A stretch of DNA of 64,000 nt from Trichoplax sp. H2 (Eukaryota; Placozoa; Uniplacotomia; Trichoplacea): assembly GCA_003344405.1 (NCBI GenBank), contig NOWV01000029.1:124001-188000 (forward strand). Direction: 5' to 3'. The notes beneath the pieces are model-generated. The model had not been told where the DNA came from, did no database searches, and worked only from the letters and a program-made list of their open reading frames with translations. The position numbers and the translations under genes were made by a program. Positions 52,301-64,000 of the stretch are shown in pieces (within the stretch, counting starts at the first letter, position 1; each line of letters begins with the position of its first letter).

Positions 52301-53503
52301 TACGCCGTTAGTGTTGTTGAAACAATCTCAGAGGTAATCAAAATAGATATATCTGTGATCAATGTCTCAACAACTTAAATTTAAGACATTTCTATTGTTC
52401 ATAACAGACTCAAACGTTATTGAATACTGATGACTTGAAAAGTACTACCAACGTTATCGGCCGTACGTTGGACATAATTAGTCATGCAGATTGTCGATCT
52501 TCCAATTATCTTTTATCAGAGATTGGAAATCTGTATCAGTATATTAGGTAGCTAATTGTATATTACCATACGTAAAATATTATTGTACGATACATAGCAT
52601 TACGCTATTAAAATAGTATTTACGGACGCTAATGACATTTGCAGATATCCAGTAGTTGGTAGAGGATTAATTAATTGGGTGGATTGCATCGTATCTTCGT
52701 CAAGCTTTTTCAACTATATGGGCGATTCTACGGCATTAATATACCTAGCAATTTTGGACGAAGTGAGCAATATCTGCAAATATTCATTTTAACTTTTAAA
52801 TTGTCTGATCATTGGTCTTTTAATTTCTAGATTTGCACGCATCATCCATTACAGCATCCAACAACTTTTAACTTACTCATAAAATTTTTAGAATATGAAT
52901 ACAATAATGGCGATATAATGTTGATTGTAAGTCTATTGTTGTCTATTGATATAATTTCAATACATAAATACATAAGTTTAATATGTTATAATTATTAAAC
53001 GTTATTTAGCTCCGATTTAAAAGACACATTATCGAATGCATGGTCCATTTAGTGAGTCGAGGTTATGTAGTCCCTGTACTGAATTATATCAGGAAATGTC
53101 TGGATACCAACTCGATGGACAATTCACTTATTCGAAATTTTGTTTCTGGGGTAAATAATCAATAATTCATCATCTGTGTGAGTGTAGACTTATAAAATGG
53201 AGTAATTGATTTATTTTTTATGTTGTTGTTTTTAGGTGCTTGATATCATAAGTCCTCCTTACACGCCAATTTTTATTGAATTATTCTTGCCGTTACTAAA
53301 AAGCGACGTTTGTATTTCGCTGCAACAAAGTCAGAATAAAGATGATCCCGCAGTAAATTTTATAGGTTTGTCAAAAGCCTACAATTGCTAAGTACTTACG
53401 TATATTGAAATAACTAAAATAAGATAATTTCTTGCGATTGCTTTGCCTAATTGTAGATTACTGTGAAACTTACAAGACCAGCGCAATAATCACCGATCAC
53501 TAG
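49362..53503 (+). CDS. NELFCD: NELF-C/D (TH1-like), negative elongation factor subunit
   Basis: NELF-C/D scaffolds the NELF complex that holds RNA polymerase II paused near promoters. There are 16 exons: 49362-49424, 49573-49700, 50330-50439, 50891-51000, 51129-51236, 51327-51479, 51553-51683, 51805-51925, 52074-52140, 52221-52333, 52408-52547, 52645-52762, 52831-52926, 53010-53150, 53236-53365, 53457-53503. Total 1776 nt, 591 aa (human about 590), all phases consistent. The acidic N-terminus (MDTEDLSDNEYESYY) is followed by the helical TH1 body: KAGGTPEELVQLLSDHY, FDPAKADSLF, KLISDAGYQ-like LISDAGYQDDINNIST, VNWV-like INWVDCIVSSS, HLVSRGYVVPVLNYIRKCL and VLDIISPPYTPIFIELFLP. The C-terminus DYCETYKTS corresponds to human FIAHCKSNF. 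Confidence 0.96.
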
Positions 53504-55116
53504 ATATATGTAGATATAAGTCTCCCGCGAAGATAGCTGATTCGAACCATAAGTTACTAATTTTTAGTTTGTTTTCCTTATACCATACACGTACAGTATA
53601 ATAGACCTTGATTTTGAGAATTTCTACTAGTACTATAAATGGAATACTAGCGAATCTGTGGTTCGTATATTTGTAAACTGTACGTCATAATTATGTTTAC
53701 TTGACTGTTACGAACGTTTATCATAATCACAGTCAAGCACTCTTTATGAATATGAAATGTTGTTGGTATTGTTGCAGACTTAAATGTTGATAGATTTATC
53801 CTATTTGCTATCGGCGCTTTTGATATACGTATTTCGGAACGTCATGTTTAAAATTTTTCTAGATCAAATAATACCGTCTTTTCACAACCAAGCCATTGGA
53901 TCGATTTTACACCTCTATATCGTCATTGAGTTATAGTCTTCAGGCTAAACATAAGCCATTTTCTATCGTGTAATTTGTTGATGAAAAAACAAGTAGATTG
54001 TATAACTAATGTTCGTTAAAATTATTATAACCTTAATGTGCATATTGTTGGATTAAAAATTTTATATATTACATAGAGTAAAATGTTTGCTTATCTGACG
54101 AAGTTACTGTACACCAACGTATATGACTGTCCTACTTGCAAACATATATACGGATTCTGAGGCAATTTACTATCAGTGAATGTTTTTTATACAGATACTC
54201 GTACGTCTACGATTTAGTCATTAAGTCAAATTTCTAACCCATGTAAGCTATCGCTAGAGTTATGGTAATATAATCAGTTATCATAGTAAAATTACTACTA
54301 GGACATCAACTCTTTGACGTCTAAAGTGATAAATAATCCGGTATTGCATGAGTAGCGGGGAAAAGATAATTTAGATATTTTTCCGAAATTATCCTGTACC
54401 ATGCTGTACACGTACTATATACGCTACATTCTTCATCACCTATCATTTAATGCAACATCTTGTCAGTTTCTAGGTAAGCATGCAATAAACGGGAAGATAA
54501 TCTGCGCAAAAGCAATAAATTACAAACAAGTTAACCGATAGGTTCCTGGATAGGCAAGATATTCGATCGATAACGTAGAATAAATTAATTTTTGGATTAA
54601 CTGTTAATATAGTACTTAGTATATGATAGGGAATTAGGGATCATAAGCATATATGATTGATTGTAATTATAATGATGTAATTATTTAAATAAAAATAATA
54701 CTCAAGATGCTACAAGGTTCTCTTTATCGCATCGCAATTCAACTGTCTCAACATACTCTGTTATGTACAGTACTCATAAAAGGCTTTAAAAGCTACGCCT
54801 TGCTTTAATATTAGTAGTTTCTAGCAGCGTCTTTTGGTTGATTTAACATTCATAATTTTAACAAATGCATTAATGCGCTAATTTTTGGAAATATACTCGT
54901 GCAGTACTGCTGCAAAAGTACTATACCACTACTAGAAAATGGTAGATACCTTTCTACTACTGGTGCTTAGTGCTGACTGAGCCATAGAGGTACTTCTATG
55001 GACCCAGCATTAAATTAATGATTTTGATCAGCGCACGCGTAGTTCAAGGACTGTTTCTTCTCCAACAAGTTTCCTGTCATTTAATGTCTCCCAGCTGCTG
55101 ATATCCTTGATTGGCG
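53504..55116. other. Spacer NELFCD to PSMG2
   Basis: 1.6 kb between two genes in the same direction. Only isolated GTAC words (near 54765 and 54900). No coding exon recognised. The PSMG2 promoter must be at its right end. Confidence 0.5.
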
Positions 55117-58100
55117 ATGTTTATACCTTGTGACTCCGTTGATCTTCCAAATTGCTCTCAATATACCCTAATCTTGGTAAAATTTAGATTGTAGATGTTG
55201 ATTGTAACTAGATTATACTTGTATAATGTCTACGATATGTCAAGATTAGTGTTACTTTTTGACTACGGATGTAATGTAAATTCTTGGAAGGTTAAATTAA
55301 TCACGGAGGAAAAATAACATGGGTGTTATTAATATTTCTATCGAACTCTTTTTTCGTTTTTATCTACTTTCAAGTGCAAACTTCATCAGTTGCATTATAC
55401 AATTACATTAGAATCAATAGATAGTTTTAGTTTGCTTAATTTACACTGCATCGAATGCCATAAGTAATCGATCGCCCTATACTTGGATTTTTAGAAATAC
55501 TCTCGTACAACATGAACTGACTTATTTACGGCAAACTAGTGCTCTCTGACTTTTACCTGCCACGACCGTATTTAAGGATGAACAAATTGAATAATCTATC
55601 TTGATCAAGCTAGTATTGGGTATAGTCAGCATTAAGCAAAGGCTATCAAGGGAATTGTTCTAGATCACGAAATAGAAGCAATGTAATGGTTTTCCCTATA
55701 CTACATGTAGTATTATTATTTTTGATTCAGCATAATTCTTTGTTGTTTTGCTGACGTAACGACACGTACGCAAGAATTTTGCAGCCAAAGCACGATGGTA
55801 GAGAGATTTACTTTATTCCATCATTGCTGTATGAAATTGGATACAATTTTGATGCAAAATTACGGATATCATACAATCATCATAAAGTAATGCGCTAAGA
55901 ATTCTATTTAAGTAATAAATGAAACATGATGAGAAAGTCGATAGCCTGCTTCAGGCATCCGACAAAACCCGATTGATTGTTGAGTTTGCCCGTATTCTTA
56001 ATGCCGATTAAGTCGTCCTTGTTGACATTATAATATACTGCACGATATGGTGATCGGTTATTAACTTTATGTAGGCAATAGCAAAATTTACTCTTCATTC
56101 CCTCTTCGGAATAAATGCATGATGTTGTAACTCAATCATTTTCGCTATATTTGAGTTCTATCTTATGAGCATTACTTCTATCTTATAGCCTTCATCCTCA
56201 GTACAAAATGTTGGCCAGTTAGCTGTGGATTTACTGATTTCTACCATGGACTGTCAACTGATTGGGTATTGGCATCATTCTTGTTTATTACCTGTGGTTG
56301 GCCATGATACATCCTGTAATCAGCAAGATAATAAGAATTGCCATAACCAGTTACTAACGCCTTCCCAAGGTAAATCAATTCAATTATGCATTACAGATTG
56401 TTTGAGAAGGAAAAATATATGAACGTATAATGCGATTGATACAGGCCAACTTTCAGTTAGACGAGTATCAGCAGGGATTCTAGCATCAGTATACATTGTA
56501 TACCATTTTAGCTAACTGTGTATCTCGGTAAATACTCGTATAAGTTGAATGAAATCAAGTTGCTTTATTAAATAGATTTTATTTGCGTGCAATAGCTGCA
56601 ATCACGGAAAACACTATCATAAGTAGAATGAAGCAAATAATAAATGCCTTAAGCACCGGGATTAACTGTGTCATTCATATAGTACATAGTAAAGATTAAA
56701 ACTAATTAAGTACCGTATATCGTACAAGTATTGCGAGGTGATGATGCAGCGCTGCTTTTAATTCGCGGTACTGTTGGATCTTGTATGATCTATTGTAACA
56801 TACGGCTATATATTAAATTTACCTACTATATTATAACGTGTTTACTAATTATAATATGTCTACTCTGTTCTTATCCATTTCCATAGTTTACATGTCTCGT
56901 ACGCAAAAATATGTGTTTATGCAAATTCGGTCTCCAGTTATTTCGGTAAGTTTATTAATTATATGCGTCACATGGATGATCTCTATATTATTATTACAGT
57001 AACGTATAAAGAGAGAAATATTCACTAGATTTCGTATAGTATTGTACAATATTCAATATTGATGATGTCGTATGAATTAAAGAGGTGAAGTTAATACATC
57101 ATGTTAGATGGATACGAATCCATTTTAAGACATATATTTTAAGGTCTAAATGGTCCTCGTTACGAAGTAACATTATCTTGGTGTCGGGGTTGTGTAGTTT
57201 TACATTTGTGGCAAATGATGCTGTAGAATGTGTTGATATATGTTGGAAAGGTAATTTCAATAATTATGTCAAGAAATTAATTTTGGTGTACAAAACAAAT
57301 TTTAGGGTGGTGCCGCGACATTTTGTGCTGACCTTGTAAAGTGGATTAGTCAGAAGGGTTTCCATCGCGTTGTTCTTGCTACGAGCTGTTACATTCACGA
57401 AAAAATTAACACCAGTATAGGAAGGTTTGATAACCCTGTAACTTCATATATGAACACGATACTTTGTTCCAAAGAGTAGATAAAATTCAGACTAGTCATA
57501 TTTGAAGCCTTTTTAAATTTGCGCGTATGTTACTGACAATATTGATAAAAATTTAAAAGATATTTCTGGGCGTGGAATACTTAAGTAGGTTACAATGTTT
57601 CTTTACAGTGGATTTAGATATTTGACAAGTCGTGCAGCTTGTGAATTAAGAGATCGGTTAGAGAACAATTGCTCCTGGGTAGGATTAGAAGAATGCCCAT
57701 CAACTATTGGCAAGTAGAATAGAAACTATTTGATAATAGATTTCATTACTCATAAAATTATAAAATATTAACTAAAATATACTCAGTATAGTTCTAACAG
57801 TAAAATGCTTTTTCTGAGAATTTCATCCTAAATAGCTAATTTTAATATCAGATGTCTAATTTAAGTAACTTTTATATCAAAATTAGATGGTGTTGTAGAT
57901 CAAAGTGATACAGTTCTTATAGCTGGCGGAGGGTTTGCTAAGAAATTTTTTCTTGAATGGTATGTTATGACGTATTGTACGCTGCCTTATAAAATTATAA
58001 CATCAACCATTCAATGATTAATATTTCTCTCTTGTGATCATGCTTTCTATACTCTAGTAACAAAGAAAATATTCCTTTAATTGTAATAATATCACTATGC

Positions 58101-58525
58101 ACCGAAGGAAATGCTATTGAGATGGCGTTGCGATTGGATTCACATCTCAATGATTGGCTACAGTTTCTACCGGTAAAAAATGATCATTTGCTATTATCTG
58201 CTAATAGTACTATAGCACTGATATACTATTGCATATGTAAAGGTTATAGCAATGTCTGTTTTTCATTTCTTGATAGCATCATCAACAACAATCTTCTGTC
58301 CATCCGGAACAAGGATTACTTGGTATGCAATGATCAGCTTGAATAATATACAATATGCGTATATTGCTAAATTTTGACACAGATATCTGTTATCGATATC
58401 GGTCGTTGCTCAATATCATATGTACGTATATTGATTGCTGTATCTTTGAATTTATAGCTCCGTGGATTATGCCGAAGTCGTGGGAAGTATTGCTAAACCG
58501 TCATGTTCCGTCCGATCTCTATTAA
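55117..58525 (+). CDS. PSMG2: PSMG2 (PAC2), proteasome assembly chaperone 2
   Basis: PSMG2 pairs with PSMG1 to assemble the alpha ring of the 20S proteasome. Exons: 55117-55176, 56189-56369, 56887-56945, 57306-57424, 57609-57709, 57887-57959, 58058-58206, 58458-58525. Total 810 nt, 269 aa (human 264). Exon 1 (MFIPCDSVDLPNC) matches human MFVPCGESAPDLAG. Then come SVQNVGQLAVDLLIST, RVVLATS, the glycine motif LIAGGGFAKKFF, LNDWLQFL and the C-terminal IMPKSWEVLL. Intron 5 starts GCAAGT, not GT: the GT two bases further on gives a stop downstream, while the GC site restores frame. The end of exon 7 is uncertain: AATA|GTACTA fits the human length, and a stronger-looking G|GTTATA at about 58239 is also in phase. 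Confidence 0.93.
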
Positions 58526-59586
58526 GGATAGTATTAGGTTAAGATAGACTGCAGACTCTTTTCTGCATGATAAAATTTGTACTATTAATATCTATATTAA
58601 TGACTATATTTATATTATAAGCGAAATTTAAGTAGCATTTGCTCACGTAGACCCTGTAAATTGCTATTGTCATAAGGCATTAACTTATCTTATCTGGCTA
58701 TAAATACAGCATAATAGACTACGCTATATCTATGCGTGTATGCTATAGGACTTTTGTAAGAAATAAATAGCTTGAGCAGCGCAACTTTTTAGTAAGTAGT
58801 CGATGTTAAGAATCTTTATAATTATATGGTAATTTTCGTGGACTGTTGTACAATGTTTCTGTATGTATTACTGATCTGTTGCAGCTCATTTTAATAATAA
58901 AAAGGTATTAAGTGCAATATTCTCTTCAACTAGTGAGGAATCTATATAATTCAGGACACTATTTAAACGTACCATGGCAACTGTAATTCTGAATCATTTA
59001 TTAATTCGTTTCAATAATATTAGTTCAGTTAATAATACCATCTTAATAATGTGACGAGATATCGTATCAAAAATGAATTCTATACTGTTATACTTTAAAT
59101 GTTGTCCTCGTAGGTATGTGATCATTTTCATTTTAAATTTTACAATAGTAATAATGTCTAAGGCCAAGTCACGCAGATTAAGTATATCCGTTTAAATTTC
59201 AAAATTAGAAGGTCAAATCAGTGTTACAGGATTTGAAGTAATAGTCTTATAGCATAAATACATGATATAAAGATATAATTTGAACTACTATATAGTATAT
59301 ATTATTGAAGAAAATTTGTAAATCAATCAAGATATCTGTGAAACCACATTCAATTTTCCACAGCATGCATTAGAACAACCAGAGTACTTTTCATGAAAAA
59401 GTGCAACCTTAACTAGGTACCGGAAGTACTGTACTACGCCAATATATACTTCATGATAGAATTTTTCTGATGTTAACTGCTACTAGATTATTATTTCATG
59501 ATGTTGGTGTTGAAGTTTAGCAGTTGACAGTTTATATTAAAATTTCTAAGAATTTTAGTAGCATCTTTCATTGATGTAAATATTGA
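58526..59586. other. Convergent spacer PSMG2 / C16orf87-like
   Basis: About 1 kb of AT-rich sequence between two 3' ends. No gene, no dense repeat and no GTACW array. Confidence 0.6.
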
Positions 59587-60636
59587 TTATATCTTCCAAG
59601 GAGCGTTTTGTGATTGTATCTTTCGATTAATTTCAGCTAAGATATACATCGATTTTTCCTTTGGAATATTTAAGCGTATTGGTTTATCCATAAGTGGATA
59701 GGACAGTTTGTTCTCTTTATAGGTTGGTATTGAATAGATAATTCTGGACTTATTTTTGGATCCCTTTGGCCTACCTCTTTTTCTTTTGTTCGTATTATAG
59801 ATCAAACCATTGGAATTGTTGCATAGGTTATTATGATTGATTGACACTTTGGATGTGTTCGGTGCTTTCGAGGTATAACCTTGATTAGTTTGAATCTATG
59901 CCAAGAAAATATTAAGCCGATATTTTACTGTATTTAAATGTACAAAGGACTAAAATAACAGTACATGGATTTGTTGGTAGGGATGTACTTTTGACAAATA
60001 ATGTGTAAGCATGATTGCATCGATAATAACGGTGAATTAAACATTTCAAAATACTGTATAATAATACCAAAGCCACTTACGCTGTTTGTCAGTTGTATTT
60101 TTCTTGGTCTGCCAGGTCCTCTTTTAATTCCATCCTCTACTTTTATCTTTGGTCGTTTCGTGAATGGCTTATTAGAACTTTTAACGACTTTTTCCCTTGG
60201 CTAATATTTTATTAATTGATGATGTTAAAATATGACATGGTAAAAATTATGATCAATGATATAGAGACAATATTTATAATGTGTTACACTTACCGGTACA
60301 ATTTTTTTTAGATTGTATCTCGTGGTACGCTTTCTTGTAAGTTTTTTCCTTGTTTGTATATTGTTGAGAGATCTTGTAGCAATAACTACAGAGTAGTACA
60401 CGTATATATGGTAAGTACTTAAGTTTAATGATGATTTTTATATCTATCTATTTTATTTTATTATTCTAACAGGTAAGCATTTGAGATTGTAATAAGGACA
60501 ATCAAAATAAAGATCAATACTGCTGAATGGATTCTTTTCTCAATGAATGCCTACCATTTTGTGCTTCGCTCTCTTGACGGCTTCGATTAGCTATAAAGAT
60601 ATAACCACACTGACATACCTTTCTTGCAATTGGCAC
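59587..60636 (-). CDS. C16orf87/UPF0547-like protein with two AT-hooks (first exon not found)
   Basis: Exons (minus): 60636-60555, 60385-60294, 60200-60081, 59895-59587; 603 nt, 200 residues from an in-phase acceptor to the stop. The human UPF0547 protein C16orf87 (154 aa) has a CxxC pair, then VPVACKSCPCGYIF, a basic AT-hook stretch and a C-terminal ALAEINRKI. Here I see VPIARKVCQCGYIF, a first AT-hook (RGPGRPRK), a second one (KRGRPKGSKNK) and the closing YILAEINRKI. The first exon, which should carry the Met and the first CPxC pair, was not found. It should lie upstream of 60636 and end in phase 0. The two AT-hooks suggest binding to the minor groove of AT-rich DNA. The molecular role of the family is not known to me. 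The middle is longer than in human. Confidence 0.82.
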
Positions 60637-63240
60637 CTATAAAATATAAGATGATCAATTTTTAGCCACGTTCTTTATTACAGGAGTTTCATAATCCATA
60701 AAATAGTCTCCGTGTCCACTGCTAAAAATGTAGTGTCTTTCGACGTTCTCTGCTGATTAAATTATGGTCACCAAATTTGAGATATGCTACTGATTATTTA
60801 TCATGGATGTCATCTGGAGAGCATTCGTAATAGTGTATTATCATTTTATATAAGTAAGGAAAAATTGATAATTTAATTTAAAATTCTGTTGTATGAGAGA
60901 TGATTTTTTATATTTGGTAAACCCTTTATACATAATTTTAAATTGTAACAGCACTATCATAGTAATGTCAGTGTGTCATTGAAGGAGAGTTTACAGTCTA
61001 CTGTATACCATCTAGCCATAGATATTTGATAACCAATTCTATTCTAATAGGAGGATTACATCATGTGCATTTGGTTTGCTTATGATTCTCTTTATAAATT
61101 GGAGTTAGCCGTAATAACGTTATGATGCATTTAAAGGATTGTCTCTACAATATCGAAATGAATGCATAATCATTTTACTAAAATTACTGTATGCGTAAAT
61201 TCTCGACGTGTGAATGTAATTAAGTAATCAAAGTTATTAAATGTCCATTAAGAATAAGAATAAAGAATGAAATGCAGGACTACCGTATCTCTGTAATAAG
61301 ATACTCGTATCGTAGTGTACAACTTTCAATACGTAGTCATCTTGACTATTCCAAAATGGCATTTGGATATTATTACCATCGTTATTTGCATAGGGGTGCA
61401 GAATATGAATTACTAACGTGCGCCTACTAATTAAGAATATAATCCCCAAAATCTGTTTGAATAACAATAATAACAAGGCAATTTGGATAAGCTACTTCTT
61501 ATTCAAACGCTGGAAGAGGATGAATTAGTCATTTTATCCTACTTTTTAGTGGTCCTATTTTTTCTTTTAGTACAGATTACATTTAGTAAGAAAGCTTTTT
61601 CCATATTAGTATTTATGAATGAGGAGATTAGTATCTTTTCAAGACTAAATTAGTGAATGATTGAAGGTGATGAGATTAATAGTGTGATAAAATTGTGTCA
61701 TTTAGATAGTCCTCTTGGTGATTGTTGAAGAATATGGATAGTAAGAAGCAACGGAATGATTGAAAAAAAAAAGGCTTAACCATATTGCGAAAATTTTTGA
61801 ATTGAAATAGAATACAATTTCACAAAATAAGTGAATATTCAGAGCGAACTGAGAGATTGCCATGATGGGTTGTACTATTTGTCATCGCTGATGCCATATT
61901 AAGATATTTTACAGAAAGAATAAATGGACGAGTAATTTTTTATTTTACCTCCTCCTGCTTGATCATTCAAGTTATGATTAGAAATCATTATGATCAATTT
62001 TATTTTTCATTTTACTCTAGTGTCAAAATGAATTTATCGATCGTTGTTAGCTTGTAAATGATTGTTGTTGATATTGGTCGATCATATAACGCCACTTCTA
62101 GCGTCCTTCTCCTCGAACTTGTATTTTATTGTATGAGTAAATATGTTGGGTGTCATTTTGAGATCGGGATCTTGAAATCAATTTGTATCAAAATTTTCAG
62201 GTATCTATTATAATAATTAATTTACGATGAATGAAATGCATTTGTCAAAGGTAGACATCATGTCACTAGTTTGTGTCAGTAGATGTAGTCTATAAATCGT
62301 TCGGTAAAAGCGATTTATCATTAGAATTGATCATTTTTGATATTATATCATTTTTTTTTGGGGGGGGGGAAAGGATTTATCCTATAGTTGGTGTAGTACT
62401 GCCTGTTTTCTTTTTGGACTAGCGATTTGGCTGTACTGCTTTACGCTTGTATGGATGAGAATATTATTTCAATGATTAATGATGAATTATAATTTGAATG
62501 AAAATGGATGATAGAGTTTGTATGTTAAAATAGAAGGACATTGCTATTTATGAAGAGGCAATTTCTTTTTTTTTGAAATGGACATTGGGGCCATTTGGAC
62601 TTTCAACGATGGCCAAGAAATTGCAGTTTATGCCTATTGCATTTTCCCTGACATCATCTATCCTACTGTACAGACTATCCAAATTGAAGGCAAAGCAATC
62701 CGGGAAGGCGATAAAATAAAATGGATTTTCCATCAAAGATGGCCCATTTTGTAAGCGATACTCTATCCCATGGTTGGCTAGTGGAGATGATGTATCTCCT
62801 TTTCAATAGGGTTGCCAATGGAAATGCCAATTCGTTGAAGGATTAAAGTAGAAGTAGTCGTCTGCGCAATCATGGACAATGACGTATTACTGTATTATTG
62901 TTATCCAAATAGTAAATAGTGATTTGGAGCTGCTAGTCTAATGAAGGATTGAATATCCAATGAGCAAGCCAAGAGGAAATTATCCAGTTGCATTAGCTCA
63001 TTTTCCAGCTAGCAGTAATAGCGCTGACGCCATACTAGTTAGTTCCAATGTCCAGCCATGTTGCTCTTGTGTATTGAGCAAGAACCCTTTTTGGACGATA
63101 CGATTTGCTTTCTCTGCCTCTCCTTGCTGTATATGAACAACATTTGAATCGATGATGCCTATTCCATATCTCCATATCATAATATCATTTCAAGGTTATT
63201 ATTGAATCATTCTCATTTATAGAAATGAATAATTTCAATT
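60637..63240. other. Right-end region, no gene recognised
   Basis: About 2.6 kb, mostly AT-rich. It should hold the missing first exon of the C16orf87-like gene. Minus-strand frames at 61476-61237, 62736-62548 and 63180-62998 look moderately protein-like (for example HPYANNDGNNIQMPFW and IQQGEAEKANRIVQKG). They match no family I know and lack supported splice sites. Confidence 0.4.
62351..62369. repeat. Homopolymer junction T9G10
   Basis: Nine T followed by ten G. This may be a real homopolymer or a sequencing/assembly weak point. Confidence 0.85.
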
Positions 63241-63260
63241 NNNNNNNNNNNNNNNNNNNN
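63241..63260. other. Assembly gap (20 N)
   Basis: Twenty Ns. The sequence right after it starts with CCCC and a run of ten A. Confidence 0.99.
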
Positions 63261-64000
63261 CCCCAAAAAAAAAAGGATATGGCATCGTTTTATTCTCATT
63301 TTTCAATTAAAAGACGCCGCAATTGCTATCCTTGGACTAACCTTGCTCTGGCAATTGGGGCAACTTTTTCGAACCATTATCAGCGGATGATGGTGATTGA
63401 TTGTCTGTTATACAACGTCAAAGTAGAAAGAGATCATAGAGAAGGATAGTCTAGGCTTAAGATAGTCTTATCCTTCTAGAGTGTAGAAGGATAATCTAGG
63501 CTTCCATAATCATCCATCCCATGATGGGCCAAATCATTTTTGCTGTTGGCAACGAGCAACATCCAAGACTGCAGTTGTCCAGGTACTGCAGACCGACTAG
63601 GAAAGCTGTGGCTTGTGATAGGGTAGTGTATCCAATGAGTGATAGCGTAATACGATTGTGGCTGTATACCGGCGTCGACTACTGCAAGTCGTATGAGTCT
63701 GCACCGGCACAGTCATAGCGTGACGATGCTTGCGCTCATCATGTGCAAAATGAGCTGTCACTTAAACAAGGGTATTATTCCTACGAAATCCCTTATTGAA
63801 AAGAGGCTAATACTGACACTTTATTTTGCACATTGCTTTTCTTCCTGGATCTCTTGCAAGCAAATTGCAATTTTTTTCTAGCATTTCTCTTCTTTTCATG
63901 GCAGAAATGCCATCTTTCAAGATCAGTCTGGACTGGATTAGGATATACTGTAGACTACTCAAAGAAGTACAAGAGTACAGTAGAAGAATACGCATAGGCT
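63261..64000. other. Window end, no gene recognised
   Basis: About 0.7 kb. Contains a short imperfect repeat of AAGGATAGTCTAGGCTT (63441, 63487). No coding match. Confidence 0.45.

Noticed and set aside
55904-56098. Minus-strand frame with NNRSPYRAVYYNVNKDDLIG as a gene
   Set aside because: It lies inside PSMG2 intron 1, matches no family I know and has no supported splice sites.

Overview
This is a nuclear, AT-rich metazoan-type segment. It holds nine recognisable protein-coding genes, split into many short exons with mostly 50-300 bp GT-AG introns. I rebuilt the exon chains by matching reading phase across splice sites and comparing with remembered human orthologues. No prokaryotic, organellar or viral gene was seen. 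Syntrophin and meckelin (TMEM67) point to an animal or a very close relative, and the compact genes suggest an early-branching animal such as a sponge or placozoan; the species cannot be named from sequence alone.

Layout: TMEM67 first exon (minus, running off the left edge); syntrophin (minus, 4 exons); an 8 kb repeat-rich divergent spacer; IMPACT (plus, 12 exons); a convergent spacer with two small hypothetical ORFs; DDX1 (minus, 31 exons); a 1.9 kb repeat-rich divergent spacer; EXOC2/Sec5 (plus, 28 exons); a short convergent spacer; L-fucokinase FCSK (minus, 33 exons found, the first ~30 residues not located); a 3.4 kb repeat-rich divergent spacer; NELFCD (plus, 16 exons); PSMG2 (plus, 8 exons, one GC-AG intron); a C16orf87/UPF0547-like AT-hook protein (minus, first exon not located); and about 3.4 kb at the right end where nothing is recognised. 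Three 20-N assembly gaps lie at 7324-7343, 29422-29441 and 63241-63260.

The genes are unrelated housekeeping functions: ciliary transition zone, dystrophin complex, GCN2 control, RNA helicase, exocyst, fucose salvage, transcription pausing and proteasome assembly. There is no operon-like logic.

The most striking non-genic signal is a degenerate pentanucleotide satellite, (GTACW)n with W = A or T. It forms dense arrays in all three divergent (5'-to-5') intergenic spacers and is nearly absent from the convergent ones. Two of these spacers also carry larger duplications next to assembly gaps. Their copies differ largely in the number of GTACW units and in the A/T choice at each unit.
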